Of a DNA stretch of 64,000 bases, positions 35,717 through 44,591 are shown piece by piece; positions within the stretch are counted from its first letter, which is position 1, and each line of letters opens with the position of its first letter. This DNA is from SAR324 cluster bacterium. GTDB taxonomy: Bacteria; SAR324; NAC60-12. Location: the NCBI GenBank assembly GCA_028281495.1, contig JANQJU010000065.1:44620-108619 (forward strand), read 5' to 3'. The translations under genes and the position numbers were made by a program. The notes under the pieces are model-generated. The model saw only the letters and a program-made list of their open reading frames with translations, was not told the origin of the DNA and made no database searches.

Positions 35717-37618
35717 TTACTCTGGTATCAAAGGGGTCGTATACTCGATATGTCCCAATACAGGAGAAGCTATGGGAAATAGGAGAAGGTATTCTTGTTG
35801 GGGATTGTTGAAAGTTATAATGGGATCCACCTGATGATAAAACCGTTTGAGATATTCTGCACTACGTTCTGAATCTCCTAACTGATAATATAGATAAACA
35901 AGGCGCTGCAATAAAATTGGTTGAAGCGGGTGAGCCTGCTCAATCACTTCCAAAATCACATCACGTGCTGGTCGCCAGTCCTGCGTAAGCATATATGCCG
36001 CACTCAATGCTTCTGTTAAAAACAAGTGCTGTGGAAATGCCTCTAGGCCTTCTTGGAAGACTTTGCGTGCCTCCTCTTCTTTCCCTTGATAACGATAGAA
36101 ATTTCCAATCAAAAGATGAATAAAGCCATCACCTTGATTTGCCTCCAAAAACGGTTGGAGTAATTCAAAAGCTTCAGGAATCTGATTCAACCGGAATAAA
36201 GTCGAAGCATGCAGATAAGAAGTTTCCCAGTCGTGAGGATAGATCTGCACCACCTCCCGAGTAATAGCGAGGGTTTTATGGTACTGCTGTTGAAAATAAT
36301 ATAAACGAGCCAATGTAAATCGGAGGATGTCACTATCCTCTATCACCTGCAACCGTCTGATCAGATTAATGGCCAAATTATACCTTCCCTGAAATGCATA
36401 TAAGTCAGCTTGAAGGCGCAGTAGTTCAGGATCAAGAGGGTTTTGCGGAAGTAGCTGATTCAAGCGTTCTTGAACTGCATTGACTTCACCCTTCATTAGA
36501 TTCCTCCGCAATTCCAACAACCGATAACTGGGGTTGTTTCCATCCAATTCCAAAGCTCGGTTTAACGATAAGTCTCCTTGCAGCAAATTTCCTTTTTTGT
36601 AATACAGCGAAGCTTGCAAATAATGCACTTGTGGCAATCGAGTATTGACTTCAAGACTTCGATTCAACCAAGTCAATGCTTGATCCGGTTCCCCTTGCTG
36701 CACAAATACCAAGGCCAAAGCTAACATAGCATCTACCTGCAAGGGAGCAGCTTCCAAAATGGAAGTAAGCACAATACGGGCTTTTTCAAACTCTTTCTGG
36801 CGAAGAAGAATATGGACATGGATTAATTGATCGCTCAATCGCAATTGGTTGTTCTTTCGTAATAAACTGATCTGATCTAAAGCTTGATCCCATTTTTTTT
36901 GAGCGAATAAAATCTTTAGCAACTCATGTTGAGCTTCATAATAGTCAGGATATTGTGTCAATAGCCGCTGCACCAAAACCCGTGCATGATAATAGTTACC
37001 TTGTGCAGATTGAATGTGAACCTGCAACAACAACAATTCTTGATTTTGTGCTTCCAAAGCTAATGCAGCATTCACCGCTTCAGAAGCCGCTTCAAAATCT
37101 CGTTGTTTGGTATTCAATCTAGCCAGTTGGAACAAAGTTTCCACAGAACTTGGCTCTCGTTGAAGAGCCTCTTCTAAAGAGGCAATCGCTCGTTCGTTAT
37201 CCCCGATTTGCTCATACACGATTGCGAGTTTTAGGTAAGCAGAAATGAGGTTGGGTTGGAGGCGTACCGCAGAATTGAAGGCCTTGGCTGCAGCACTATA
37301 GCGTTCCGTTTGCCGAGCAATATCCCCTAGCAACTCAAAATACTCTCCGATTAAAGGAGATAGTTGTACTGCTCTTTGTATATGAGTTTCGGCTTGGACG
37401 TATTCACCTTTCTCAAAATAAGCCAAGGCTAAATTATAGTGGGCTAAAACGTCTTCGTTGTCCTCATCCAGGCGGTCTTGGAGAGATCTAATGACCTCGT
37501 CCACATTGTCTTTTTCGATGGGAATGAGGGAGGGCTGCAAAAAAGGAGTGGCCGTGCAACCGACCATAGTCACTCCGTAAAAAACTACGAAGATCCATTT
37601 GAGGAGTAGACGATTCAT
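35717..37618 (-). CDS. TPR-repeat lipoprotein
   Basis: 633 residues. The signal ends in a lipobox, VTMVGC, with the lipid-modified Cys at residue 21. From residue 55 on, about fourteen TPRs follow (VLAHYNLALAYFEKGEYVQAE, ISAYLKLAIVYEQIGDNERA, VHYLQASLYYKKGNLLQGD, IHLLIGNFYRYQGKEEEA). It would be a periplasmic or outer-membrane-anchored scaffold, of the kind that helps assemble secretion or polysaccharide export complexes. Its start overlaps the end of the FN3-like lipoprotein gene by 4 bp, so both are translated together. No system-specific neighbour identifies the machinery. Confidence 0.82.
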   Translation of the reverse strand: MNRLLLKWIFVVFYGVTMVGCTATPFLQPSLIPIEKDNVDEVIRSLQDRLDEDNEDVLAHYNLALAYFEKGEYVQAETHIQRAVQLSPLIGEYFELLGDIARQTERYSAAAKAFNSAVRLQPNLISAYLKLAIVYEQIGDNERAIASLEEALQREPSSVETLFQLARLNTKQRDFEAASEAVNAALALEAQNQELLLLQVHIQSAQGNYYHARVLVQRLLTQYPDYYEAQHELLKILFAQKKWDQALDQISLLRKNNQLRLSDQLIHVHILLRQKEFEKARIVLTSILEAAPLQVDAMLALALVFVQQGEPDQALTWLNRSLEVNTRLPQVHYLQASLYYKKGNLLQGDLSLNRALELDGNNPSYRLLELRRNLMKGEVNAVQERLNQLLPQNPLDPELLRLQADLYAFQGRYNLAINLIRRLQVIEDSDILRFTLARLYYFQQQYHKTLAITREVVQIYPHDWETSYLHASTLFRLNQIPEAFELLQPFLEANQGDGFIHLLIGNFYRYQGKEEEARKVFQEGLEAFPQHLFLTEALSAAYMLTQDWRPARDVILEVIEQAHPLQPILLQRLVYLYYQLGDSERSAEYLKRFYHQVDPIITFNNPQQEYLLLFPIASPVLGHIEYTTPLIPE

Positions 37619-38532
37619 AAAGATGGCTGCGGGGCTGAAATCGTGTAGGTTGGAGAGGGAGAACTTTCGTTACCCTGGGAATCAACCAACCGAATCTGGT
37701 AAAGAAAAATATGCTCGGTTTGTGGCTGAGAATCAATATAAAAGCTATCTGAAATAGGGTCCGAGTGGATGGGTATTTCTGACCACTCACTCTCTAGCGA
37801 CCGACGATAAATGTTAACTCGATAAAACACAGTTCTTTGAGTCATTACCTGAGACTGGTCTAGCTCGAATTCTACCTTTTCAGATATCGGATTCCAAGAG
37901 AGCTTCAGCAACCTCGCACTTTGCTCGATATCGCTAAGGGTCACCAATCCCATTTCTCGCAATGGAACGATATCTTCTGGTCGGACCCATTCCCAAACGA
38001 GATCGAATGAGCCAGGAAAATCAGAAAAGCTTCGGAATTGAATAACTTGGGGATCACTTAAAACCTCTCCATCTGACGTCTCATAAGTAACAGTATAAGC
38101 CCTTGAATCGAGATCCTTTTCCGTATCTGGATAATAATAAATGCGTTGACCGGAAATTTGAAAGTGATCTGACGGAAAGGGATGAATAAAAATTTGTCGT
38201 CGCGGAGGTGGACAATCCACACAATGGGGTTGAAGTCTCATTTCTTCAATCACAAATCGATTTAGCCCACTTTTGGGATCAAACGGGCGTTGCATAACCC
38301 AAGACAACCGGATCCGATTGCCACGTTGTTTGACGGAGAGACTGTGAAACGCACTCACTTCCTTTCCCAGAGGGATTGGACGGGGTGGAGTACGCCTACC
38401 GCATGTGCTTATCAAGAGGCATAATACTCCCAACGCCAGAATCTTTTTACTTGCGTAACGAAATACCAAAGCGAACCTATTGTTTTTGCAATGAGATATG
38501 AAAAAAGCCTTCACCGAAAATGCGAAACACAT
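37615..38532 (-). CDS. Lipoprotein with fibronectin-III-like domains
   Basis: 305 residues as drawn. A hydrophobic stretch ends in CLLISTCGRRTPPRP, a probable though imperfect lipobox (Thr at -1). The mature part shows two FN3-like beta sandwiches (for example IRLSWVMQRPFDPKSGLNRFVIEE, then LKLSWNPISEKVEFEL and VFYRVNIYRRSLESEWSEIP). Start is uncertain: ATG 38532 gives a long leader; a TTG near 38469, with AGG upstream, would give a standard signal peptide. It is translationally coupled to the TPR lipoprotein, so the two probably form an envelope complex. A cysteine pair (CVDCPPPRRQ) is notable. Confidence 0.65.
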   Translation of the reverse strand: MCFAFSVKAFFISHCKNNRFALVFRYASKKILALGVLCLLISTCGRRTPPRPIPLGKEVSAFHSLSVKQRGNRIRLSWVMQRPFDPKSGLNRFVIEEMRLQPHCVDCPPPRRQIFIHPFPSDHFQISGQRIYYYPDTEKDLDSRAYTVTYETSDGEVLSDPQVIQFRSFSDFPGSFDLVWEWVRPEDIVPLREMGLVTLSDIEQSARLLKLSWNPISEKVEFELDQSQVMTQRTVFYRVNIYRRSLESEWSEIPIHSDPISDSFYIDSQPQTEHIFLYQIRLVDSQGNESSPSPTYTISAPQPSL

Positions 38533-38602
38533 GCAATTCTCGGTTTAGCTTCTTTAAATAATGGAAAAGAGGAAATCAAATTGAAAAATGGGGAGCAATG
38601 GG

Positions 38603-38629
38603 CCTTCTTCAGGGGGCACCTGAAGAAGG
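38603..38629 (-). terminator. Strong hairpin downstream of the cold-shock gene
   Basis: A perfect 11-bp stem, CCTTCTTCAGG (38603-38613) with CCTGAAGAAGG (38619-38629), encloses a 5-nt loop. It lies 12 bp past the cold-shock protein stop on the minus strand. A T-rich run (CATTTTTCAATTTG) follows after about 12 bases, so it is a likely terminator, though the U-tract is not immediately adjacent. Confidence 0.65.
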
Positions 38630-38641
38630 AGAGAGGTGGGA

Positions 38642-38842
38642 TTAAGCGGTTTTTACGTTTAAGGCACAAGGCCCTTTACGTCCTTGCCCGACTTCAAACT
38701 CTACGCGTTGCCCTTCCCGCAACGTGCGAAAGCCATCTTGCATGATACCTGTATGGTGAACAAATATATCTCCACCCGTATCTTGTTCGATGAAGCCGTA
38801 ACCTTTCTTGCTATCAAACCATTTGACCGTACCCTGGGCCAT
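38642..38842 (-). CDS. CspA-family cold-shock protein
   Basis: 66 residues, the standard size for a single cold-shock OB fold. It binds single-stranded RNA or DNA and melts secondary structure. RNP1 is KGYGFIEQ and RNP2 is DIFVHHTGI; the opening MAQGTVKWFDSKKGYG is canonical. ATG 38842 with GAGGATCT upstream is the correct start; an in-frame ATG at 38875 is not needed. Upstream lies a nested inverted repeat that would fold in the mRNA leader, as expected for cold-shock genes with long structured leaders. Confidence 0.95.
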   Translation of the reverse strand: MAQGTVKWFDSKKGYGFIEQDTGGDIFVHHTGIMQDGFRTLREGQRVEFEVGQGRKGPCALNVKTA

Positions 38843-38876
38843 AGATCCTCGTACAAAAATGACGTTACTTGACAAA

Positions 38877-38920
38877 CTTGTAGAACCTAAACTTTAGGCA
38901 TTCATAGTGGCGTCTACAAG
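38877..38920 (-). promoter_or_regulatory. Nested inverted repeat in the cold-shock gene leader
   Basis: An outer pair, CTTGTAGA (38877-38884) and TCTACAAG (38913-38920), encloses an inner dyad, CCTAAA (38886-38891) and TTTAGG (38893-38898). It starts 34 bp upstream of the cold-shock start codon on the minus strand. It could be an mRNA-leader thermosensor or an operator; the sequence alone does not decide. Confidence 0.4.
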
Positions 38921-39054
38921 TGGTGACACACTGTGCAATGCCCACTTAGTCCCTTGACCATCAAGTAGCAAGACTTCTTTGGCAATCAGGGTATGGACTT
39001 GCGAAACATCGCTGGACCCCTAAACGCTAGCGATTAAATTATTCTTATGGAAAT

Positions 39055-39079
39055 CATCTTACCTTGTCAAGGTAAGATG
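39055..39079 (-). terminator. Inverted repeat after the MESH1-like gene, possible terminator
   Basis: An 11-bp perfect stem, CATCTTACCTT (39055-39065) with AAGGTAAGATG (39069-39079), has a 3-nt loop. It lies 59 bp past the stop of the HD-domain gene on the minus strand and is followed by AT-rich sequence without a pure T-run. It could equally be an operator for the cold-shock gene. Confidence 0.45.
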
Positions 39080-39138
39080 CTCACCTTATCTCTCATGTCA
39101 GGTTCCCTCGGATCACATCATTTGAAGTCGATAAGTGA

Positions 39139-39696
39139 CTAAGATTGTAGAAAATACTTTTCGAGACCTTTCTTATAAATTGTGAAGTAAAACTGTTCTA
39201 ATTCGAAGTTACAACCTCTCAGCCCCTCCACTACACGATTTCCCCATTCAAAGTATTGTTGGACGCGTTCTAACTCCCAGTCTACCGGTGGACGCTGAAT
39301 AAGATCTGCGAAATTGCAAATTTTATCGGCTAGTTTTATTTGTTTGGCACGCAGGCTGGCATAGGGAGCTTTTTCGATCTGCAACCGCTTTCGTTCTAAC
39401 TTGGGAAGGGTTTTATCGTCTGTCAGTTCTCTAACTAATGATTCCATTTCCTCACCAAAAACCTCACGTATCTCTTCGAAGGAAGTCGGCGTGTCTTCCA
39501 CCGTATCATGCAAGATCGCGCCTGCTAGGGTCATTGGATCACGAACCCTTCCGACCCTCCACAACGTTTCTACAACCTCGATAGGGTGGTTAATATAGGG
39601 TGTTTGACGGGTATCCTTACGCTTCTGGTTATGATGTTTTTCTGCAGCAAACCGCAAGGCTGTAAAAACTAAGTCCATATTGTTTTCTTTTGACAT
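39139..39696 (-). CDS. MESH1-like HD-domain (p)ppGpp hydrolase
   Basis: 185 residues from ATG 39696, with GGGAGACCC upstream; the ATG at 39717 is too far from it. The RelA/SpoT hydrolase signature is complete: ALRFAAEKHHNQKRK, TPYINHPIEVV (first metal His), LAGAILHDTVEDTPTSFEE (HD and ED motifs) and AKQIKLADKICNFADL. There is no synthetase, TGS or ACT domain, so it is a small alarmone hydrolase of the MESH1 type, which in other organisms also acts on NADPH. It would lower (p)ppGpp in the cytosol. It stands alone, divergent from pgi. Confidence 0.88.
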   Translation of the reverse strand: MSKENNMDLVFTALRFAAEKHHNQKRKDTRQTPYINHPIEVVETLWRVGRVRDPMTLAGAILHDTVEDTPTSFEEIREVFGEEMESLVRELTDDKTLPKLERKRLQIEKAPYASLRAKQIKLADKICNFADLIQRPPVDWELERVQQYFEWGNRVVEGLRGCNFELEQFYFTIYKKGLEKYFLQS

Positions 39697-40021
39697 TTGG
39701 GTCTCCCACAGAATCAAAATGTTTAGTAAACTAATCGTTTAGGTTTACCAATATGAAGAACTAACAAATGGTAAACGAAGCTCTAATTCAATTTGCTTGC
39801 AAGTGGTGAGGGTTTGTTCTTTACTCCGAGTTAAACAGAAGGTTCTCTATAAGAGAAATTCTAAATCAAGTTTTTGTTAACACTTTGTTAAAAAATGCTT
39901 TAAACCTACATATATTTGTAACGATTTTTCATAAGGGTTTTCCCCACAGAGTGCTTCTCCAAATAAGTTAATAAAACTCACAACCTAATAATCCCATGGA
40001 CATTCAAAAAGAAGAGGAAAC
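39697..40021. other. AT-rich divergent gap between the MESH1-like gene and pgi
   Basis: No gene is seen in these 325 bp. The sequence is AT-rich with direct repeats of TTTGTTAA (near 39874 and 39887) and must hold promoters for both flanking genes, but I cannot place them with confidence. The pgi ribosome binding site AGAAGAGGAAAC lies at its right end. Confidence 0.6.
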
Positions 40022-41608
40022 ATGAATTCACTGGAATTATGGCAAAGGTATAAAAAATATACCAATTTCAATCCCACCGTCGGAATTACTCTCGATATAT
40101 CCAGGATGAAATTTGCAGAAAATTTTTTTTCCCAGATGGAACAGTCCATACAAAGCGCACTGACCCATTTACAAAAAATTGAAGAAGGGGATATTGCCAA
40201 CCCAGACGAAAATCGAATGGTGGGACATTATTGGCTTCGAAATGCATTACTGGCTCCAGACACAAACCTGAAAAAGGCAATTTTGGATGCCATCACTAGT
40301 GTTAAAGAGTTCGCTAATGACATTCACACCGGTTCTCTCCTAAGTCAGCATGGCCAACCTTTTAAGAATGTATTGGTTATCGGCATTGGAGGTTCCGCTT
40401 TAGGGCCGCAGTTTGTGTCACAAGCATTAGGCACCTCTGATGACCAAATGACCCCCTTCTTCTTTGATAATACAGATCCCGACGGTATGGACATTGTTCT
40501 CTCTAAGATTGGGCCAAACCTTTCAGAAACGTTGACCATAGTGATTTCCAAATCCGGCGGCACCAAAGAAACGAGAAACGGAATGTTAGAAGCCAAAGCG
40601 GCCTATGAGAGGGAGGGGTTGGATTTTTCTAAACATGCAGTCGCTACCACAGGAGAAGGCAGCGCGTTAGAAAAAACAGCCCTCGCGGATGGTTGGTTGA
40701 AAATATTCCCTATGTGGGATTGGGTTGGAGGCAGGACTTCAGAGCTTTCTGCCGTTGGATTGCTACCTGCTGCATTGCAAGGTATCGATATTGAGCGCTT
40801 TCTTGAAGGAGCCTCCGAAATGGACCAAGTCACCCGTCAGGCTGAAGCGCTTAATAACCCTGCGGCCTTGCTGGCCCTCATGTGGTATTATGCCGGAGAT
40901 GGAAAAGGTAAAAAAGACATGGTGATCCTTCCATATAAAGATCGATTGCAGTATTTGAGTCGCTACCTGCAACAATTGATCATGGAATCTTTGGGAAAAG
41001 AATTCGATCTCGATGGAACCACTGTGAATCAAGGAATCGTAGTGTATGGAAATAAAGGATCCACCGATCAGCACGCATATGTCCAACAATTACGAGAAGG
41101 CCCCACAGATTTTTTCGTAACCTTTATCAAGGTTATGCAAGAACGAAACACAGCAACTATGGAAGTGGAACCGCATATCACTTCGGGTGATTATCTACAG
41201 GGATTTTTACTTGGAACCCGACAAGCACTTTACGAGAAAGATAGAGAGTCAATAACGATTACTATGGAAAACGTGAATGCCTTTTCCGTAGGGGCTTTGA
41301 TCGCCTTGTACGAACGTGCTGTTGGATTATATGCACATCTAGTTCACATCAACGCGTATCATCAGCCTGGGGTTGAAGCAGGTAAAAAGGCAGCAGGTGT
41401 GATTTTGAGTATACAAGTTAAGTTGATCGAACACCTTCAAACGCATCGTGGTCAAGATTTCACATTACAGAAACTGGCTTCAGATATTGAAAAGTCAGAT
41501 TCGATCGAGCTTGTCTATCACATTATGGAGCAACTAGTTGCTAATGATCGGGGTATTCAAAAAGATTCAGGAAGCAACGAATTTGAAGGATCCTATCGAA
41601 TGGTATGA
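40022..41608 (+). CDS. pgi: Glucose-6-phosphate isomerase
   Basis: 528-residue cytosolic enzyme interconverting glucose 6-phosphate and fructose 6-phosphate. The start ATG 40022 follows AGAAGAGGAAAC. SIS-domain motifs are in order: NVLVIGIGGSALGPQFV near 118, VISKSGGTKETRN near 180, WDWVGGRTSELSAVGLLP near 240, catalytic Glu region QQLIMESLGKEFDLDG near 325 and HINAYHQPGVEAGKKAA near 450 with the catalytic Lys. The long form with an extended C-terminus is like cyanobacterial and chlamydial-type enzymes. It overlaps the next TPR gene by 4 bp. Confidence 0.95.
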   Translation: MNSLELWQRYKKYTNFNPTVGITLDISRMKFAENFFSQMEQSIQSALTHLQKIEEGDIANPDENRMVGHYWLRNALLAPDTNLKKAILDAITSVKEFANDIHTGSLLSQHGQPFKNVLVIGIGGSALGPQFVSQALGTSDDQMTPFFFDNTDPDGMDIVLSKIGPNLSETLTIVISKSGGTKETRNGMLEAKAAYEREGLDFSKHAVATTGEGSALEKTALADGWLKIFPMWDWVGGRTSELSAVGLLPAALQGIDIERFLEGASEMDQVTRQAEALNNPAALLALMWYYAGDGKGKKDMVILPYKDRLQYLSRYLQQLIMESLGKEFDLDGTTVNQGIVVYGNKGSTDQHAYVQQLREGPTDFFVTFIKVMQERNTATMEVEPHITSGDYLQGFLLGTRQALYEKDRESITITMENVNAFSVGALIALYERAVGLYAHLVHINAYHQPGVEAGKKAAGVILSIQVKLIEHLQTHRGQDFTLQKLASDIEKSDSIELVYHIMEQLVANDRGIQKDSGSNEFEGSYRMV

Positions 41609-42258
41609 AGCTTTCACGAATGATATTGACCCTATTAATTTTTTTGGGAAGTAATTTCAGCGGTGTTGCCCAACAGGAGAAAGACTCCGTTCTCCCCGAA
41701 AACTTTTGGTTGGAGGGGATCCGGAACGAGCGCCAGGGTACTTTAGAAAAAGCTCGTGCTGCCTACCAAAGGGCCTTAATTAATTTACCTGAAAATACAG
41801 AGCTTAATAACCGCTTAGCGAGAACCTATGAGCGCTTGGCGCAATGGGATCAGGCTTTAAAATCTTACGAAGTAAGCCTAAGGATCAACTCTGTTGACAC
41901 TTTGGCACTGAACGGTAAAGGACGTATTTTAAGGAATCAGAAGAAGTTTGAAATTGCCGAATCTCTATTTCTCAAAGCAATTGCAAGTAATCTTACGCAG
42001 CCTGAAAGCTATTTGAATTTGGCGTCTTTGTATCAAGATCAAGGAAGAATCATGGACAGTTTTGGAGTTTTGATTCAACTTTCGACGATTCTTCCACAAC
42101 ATGCCCTAACGTATTATAAGTTAGGGCAATTCTACGAATCAGAAGGCTATCTTTCGGAAGCAATTCAAAGCTACCAGCAGTTCCTTCGCTTTTCACGTGA
42201 TGCTTCTCTAAAATGGAAAATACGTCGTCATTTGAAACTGCTAGTTTCCGAAGATTAG
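41605..42258 (+). CDS. Secreted TPR protein
   Basis: 217 residues with a signal peptide (MKLSRMILTLLIFLGS..., cleavage near GVAQQ). Four to five TPRs fill residues 35-205: NERQGTLEKARAAYQRALINL, NRLARTYERLAQWDQAL, YLNLASLYQDQGRIMDS and YYKLGQFYESEGYLSEAIQS. It is probably periplasmic. Its ATG overlaps the pgi stop (ATGA, 41605-41608) and its end overlaps the next lipoprotein gene by 46 bp. It has no visible link to sugar metabolism, so the coupling to pgi may only share expression. Confidence 0.78.
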   Translation: MKLSRMILTLLIFLGSNFSGVAQQEKDSVLPENFWLEGIRNERQGTLEKARAAYQRALINLPENTELNNRLARTYERLAQWDQALKSYEVSLRINSVDTLALNGKGRILRNQKKFEIAESLFLKAIASNLTQPESYLNLASLYQDQGRIMDSFGVLIQLSTILPQHALTYYKLGQFYESEGYLSEAIQSYQQFLRFSRDASLKWKIRRHLKLLVSED

Positions 42259-43325
42259 CAGGCAGCCAAGTTCGGTGGATCGTTTACCTAGTTGTGTTTT
42301 TGTCTTCTTCGGGGGGAATAGGATGTTTCGTTAATCCTGAACCTGAAATCGAGGTTTCGAAGCCAAATTCCTATCTAAAAGACGCTCAAGCTTTCGAGAA
42401 AAAGGGCGATTTCGATAATGCCATTCAATACTATCGCCTTGCTGCAGAGATATCTAAAAATCCAAAGTGGTTTTTCAAGGCTTATGATTTGAGTCAAAAC
42501 GATCAGGACCTAGAAAAAGGTGACGTCCTGCTAATGGAGTCTATGATTCAAGATCAAGCTCCAGAGTTGCTTAAAAAGATGTCTAAGTATTACGAGTCGC
42601 GGGGGGATGTTGGTAGGGCGAATCGATACAAGCAGGCCGTTGCACGTTTGACTAACAAACCTTTGCAAAAAAACATTTCAAATTTCGACACTTCGCCAGA
42701 ATCGACGCCTGCAAGGGCATCCGAGGTTGCCACCCCAGAAGCGAACCTTGAGAAGCAGGTCACCTCATTAACAAATGCTAATGAAGTTCAAAAAACTCAA
42801 CGTATTCCATCCACGCCAGTCGAAAGATCCAATCAACCAGGAATGGTGACAAAAACAAAAAATCAACAGCAGGAAATTGAAAATAATCAAGTAAACGCCT
42901 CTTTCAAAGCAGAAACTCCCAGTTTTCAAATTCGGTTGAAACGCTTAGAAAACCTTGCAACTAATGGACAAGACCTCTGGAGACAGAAGTCCTCACATCA
43001 GATTCCTCTTAAATTTGAGGCCTCCATTATTTCCAATGGAATTGAAGAGACATTTGAAGTCCATTTTGAGGTAATGGCACACGTATTTTTCGTTTGGGAA
43101 GTTCGCGGAAGGAACAACAATTTGGAAGGATCTAAAATTGAAACCTATCACGAGAAATATAAAATTTTGATTGATCCAAATAAATCAATTTCTCAGTTAA
43201 TAGATTTAGGGGAATTCTATTCAAATCAAGAAACAAGTTACGAAGGAAAAAAGCATATTTTTTCCAAGCAATTACAGTCATTTGAGGCAAGAATCATTGA
43301 CTTTCAGCCTAAGCCACCAACCTAA
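42213..43325 (+). CDS. Lipoprotein with short TPR region and disordered middle
   Basis: 370 residues. After a 20-residue polar leader comes a hydrophobic segment ending SSGGIGCFVNPEPE, a lipobox with Cys near residue 38. Two to three TPR-like helix pairs follow (AQAFEKKGDFDNAIQYYRLA, MSKYYESRGDVGRANRYKQA). Residues 145-230 are polar and disordered (Thr, Asn, Gln, Glu-rich), and a globular beta-rich C-terminal part follows from 240. No family is recognised. The start at ATG 42213 lies within the preceding gene (46-bp overlap). Confidence 0.65.
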   Translation: MENTSSFETASFRRLAGSQVRWIVYLVVFLSSSGGIGCFVNPEPEIEVSKPNSYLKDAQAFEKKGDFDNAIQYYRLAAEISKNPKWFFKAYDLSQNDQDLEKGDVLLMESMIQDQAPELLKKMSKYYESRGDVGRANRYKQAVARLTNKPLQKNISNFDTSPESTPARASEVATPEANLEKQVTSLTNANEVQKTQRIPSTPVERSNQPGMVTKTKNQQQEIENNQVNASFKAETPSFQIRLKRLENLATNGQDLWRQKSSHQIPLKFEASIISNGIEETFEVHFEVMAHVFFVWEVRGRNNNLEGSKIETYHEKYKILIDPNKSISQLIDLGEFYSNQETSYEGKKHIFSKQLQSFEARIIDFQPKPPT

Positions 43326-43380
43326 CTGTTTGATATATTAGAATTTCATTTTAATAGGAGTTTGTTGGCCGTTTTAAGGC

Positions 43381-43409
43381 TTGACAAGTTGTGCTGCCCA
43401 ATTTAGGTT
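43381..43409 (+). promoter_or_regulatory. Candidate sigma-70 promoter of tRNA-Gln
   Basis: A perfect TTGACA (43381-43386) is followed after 17 bp by TAGGTT (43404-43409). Transcription would begin about six bases before the tRNA. The -10 is weak, but spacing and position fit. Confidence 0.45.
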
Positions 43410-43421
43410 TGCTGTTTTTAG

Positions 43422-43496
43422 TGGGGTGTCGCCAAGCGGTAAGGCAGCGGGTTTTGATCCCGTCATTCGCAGGTTCGATCCCTGCCACCCCAACCA
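43422..43496 (+). tRNA. tRNA-Gln (UUG anticodon), CCA encoded
   Basis: The 75-nt cloverleaf begins TGGGGTG, which pairs with CACCCCA at 43486-43492. The anticodon stem GCGGG/CCCGT holds the loop TTTTGAT, giving anticodon TTG at 43454-43456. The T arm has GGTTCGATCC and the D arm GCCAAGCGGTAAGGC. The discriminator A and a genomically encoded CCA end the gene. The sequence closely follows bacterial tRNA-Gln. Confidence 0.96.
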
Positions 43497-43688
43497 AACC
43501 AGCCACAGCCACTTGCCGTTTTAGCCATCATATTTCTTATCCAATTTCACTCAATTACACCACATTGCATAACAGGAACTTCGGCTAAAACATAGTGAAT
43601 CACAAACTTTGTTCTAGAGGGCATAGCTTGATGTATCGAAGCCCTTGATGTTGGAAAAACATTCGTCAAAATCTCTTGGAGTGTAGCA

Positions 43689-44003
43689 ATGACCTATGTT
43701 GTTATCGAGAACTGCAACAACTGCAAATATACAGATTGTGTGGAAGTGTGTCCGGTAGAAGCGTTTCATGAAGGCCCCACAATGCTATATATTAATCCAG
43801 AAACCTGTATCGATTGTAATGCTTGTGTTGAGGAATGTCCTGTTGAAGCCATCTTTGCAGACGTAGACGTTCCGGCCGAATGGGAAGAATGGACAGAAAT
43901 CAATGCAAAGGAATGTGAAAATTATCCAGTGATCACGGAAGCAAAAGAGCCATTGCCCACTGCAAAAACTTTGGAAGAGATTAATGCAGAACGTGGTACT
44001 TGA
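43689..44003 (+). CDS. fdxA: Seven-iron ferredoxin FdxA
   Basis: 104 residues, the usual FdxA size. It carries a [3Fe-4S] and a [4Fe-4S] cluster and shuttles electrons in the cytosol. The cysteine pattern is CNNCKYTDCVEVCP near the N-terminus and CIDCNACVEECPVEA in the second motif. The acidic tail (VPAEWEEWTEINAKECENY) is typical of this family. ATG 43689 follows TTGGAGTGTAGCA. It is followed at once by the yceD-like gene and then rpmF and plsX. Confidence 0.95.
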   Translation: MTYVVIENCNNCKYTDCVEVCPVEAFHEGPTMLYINPETCIDCNACVEECPVEAIFADVDVPAEWEEWTEINAKECENYPVITEAKEPLPTAKTLEEINAERGT

Positions 44004-44017
44004 GGTCACAATCAAAA

Positions 44018-44542
44018 ATGGAATTGCAAGTTCGAATTCAAGATATTTTAGAGCACTCTCCTCTGGCACTTAACGGTCAATATCCCTTAGGCCAGATGAC
44101 ACAGTTGGTTCAAGCTATAGGTCAACAAGATGAATCCTTGCATTTCCAATTGGAGTTGTCACGGAGTCAACGCTCGGTGTTCTTGAAAGGCGAGCTAAAT
44201 TCAAGTTTGGACTTGTGTTGCGATCTCTGTCTGAAACGTTTTGATTGGGAACACGAAGAAAATCTTGATCTAGCTTTGGTACCTCAAGAAACACAAAACG
44301 TATTAGCTTCCGAAATTACATTGTCTGAACAAGAACTGGACACAATATTTTATACAGGAGAAGATCTGGACGTGGCAGAAATTCTGGAAGAGCAACTCTT
44401 ACTTGCTCTTCCAATTAAAAAGGTTTGTACGGATTCGTGTCAAGGGCTTTGCACTGGCTGCGGAGCCAATTTGAATTTGCAGACTTGCCAATGTCCTCCA
44501 CCAGATTACTCAGACAGCCCATTTTCAAAGCTGCTTTCTTGA
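44018..44542 (+). CDS. yceD: YceD/DUF177 family protein (23S rRNA accumulation)
   Basis: 174 residues from ATG 44018, with TTGAGG upstream; a TTG at 44000 overlapping the fdxA stop would add six residues. The YceD marks are LDLCCDLCLKRFDW in the middle and CTDSCQGLCTGCGANLN toward the end, paired cysteines typical of the Gram-negative and plant forms that aid 23S rRNA accumulation or ribosome assembly. Position directly before rpmF and plsX is the conserved context for this family. Confidence 0.9.
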   Translation: MELQVRIQDILEHSPLALNGQYPLGQMTQLVQAIGQQDESLHFQLELSRSQRSVFLKGELNSSLDLCCDLCLKRFDWEHEENLDLALVPQETQNVLASEITLSEQELDTIFYTGEDLDVAEILEEQLLLALPIKKVCTDSCQGLCTGCGANLNLQTCQCPPPDYSDSPFSKLLS

Positions 44543-44591
44543 AAAGAAATGCATAGTCTATTTATTACAAACTTTTTTCTCGGAGTTATTT

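Noticed and set aside
39930..39970. TTTTCCCCACAG resembled a DnaA box, suggesting an origin near pgi
   Set aside because: It does not match TTWTNCACA, no further boxes are present, and no dnaA, dnaN or gidA gene is near.
43391..43588. A 65-codon open frame crossing the tRNA-Gln gene
   Set aside because: It overlaps the whole tRNA and has no ribosome binding site.
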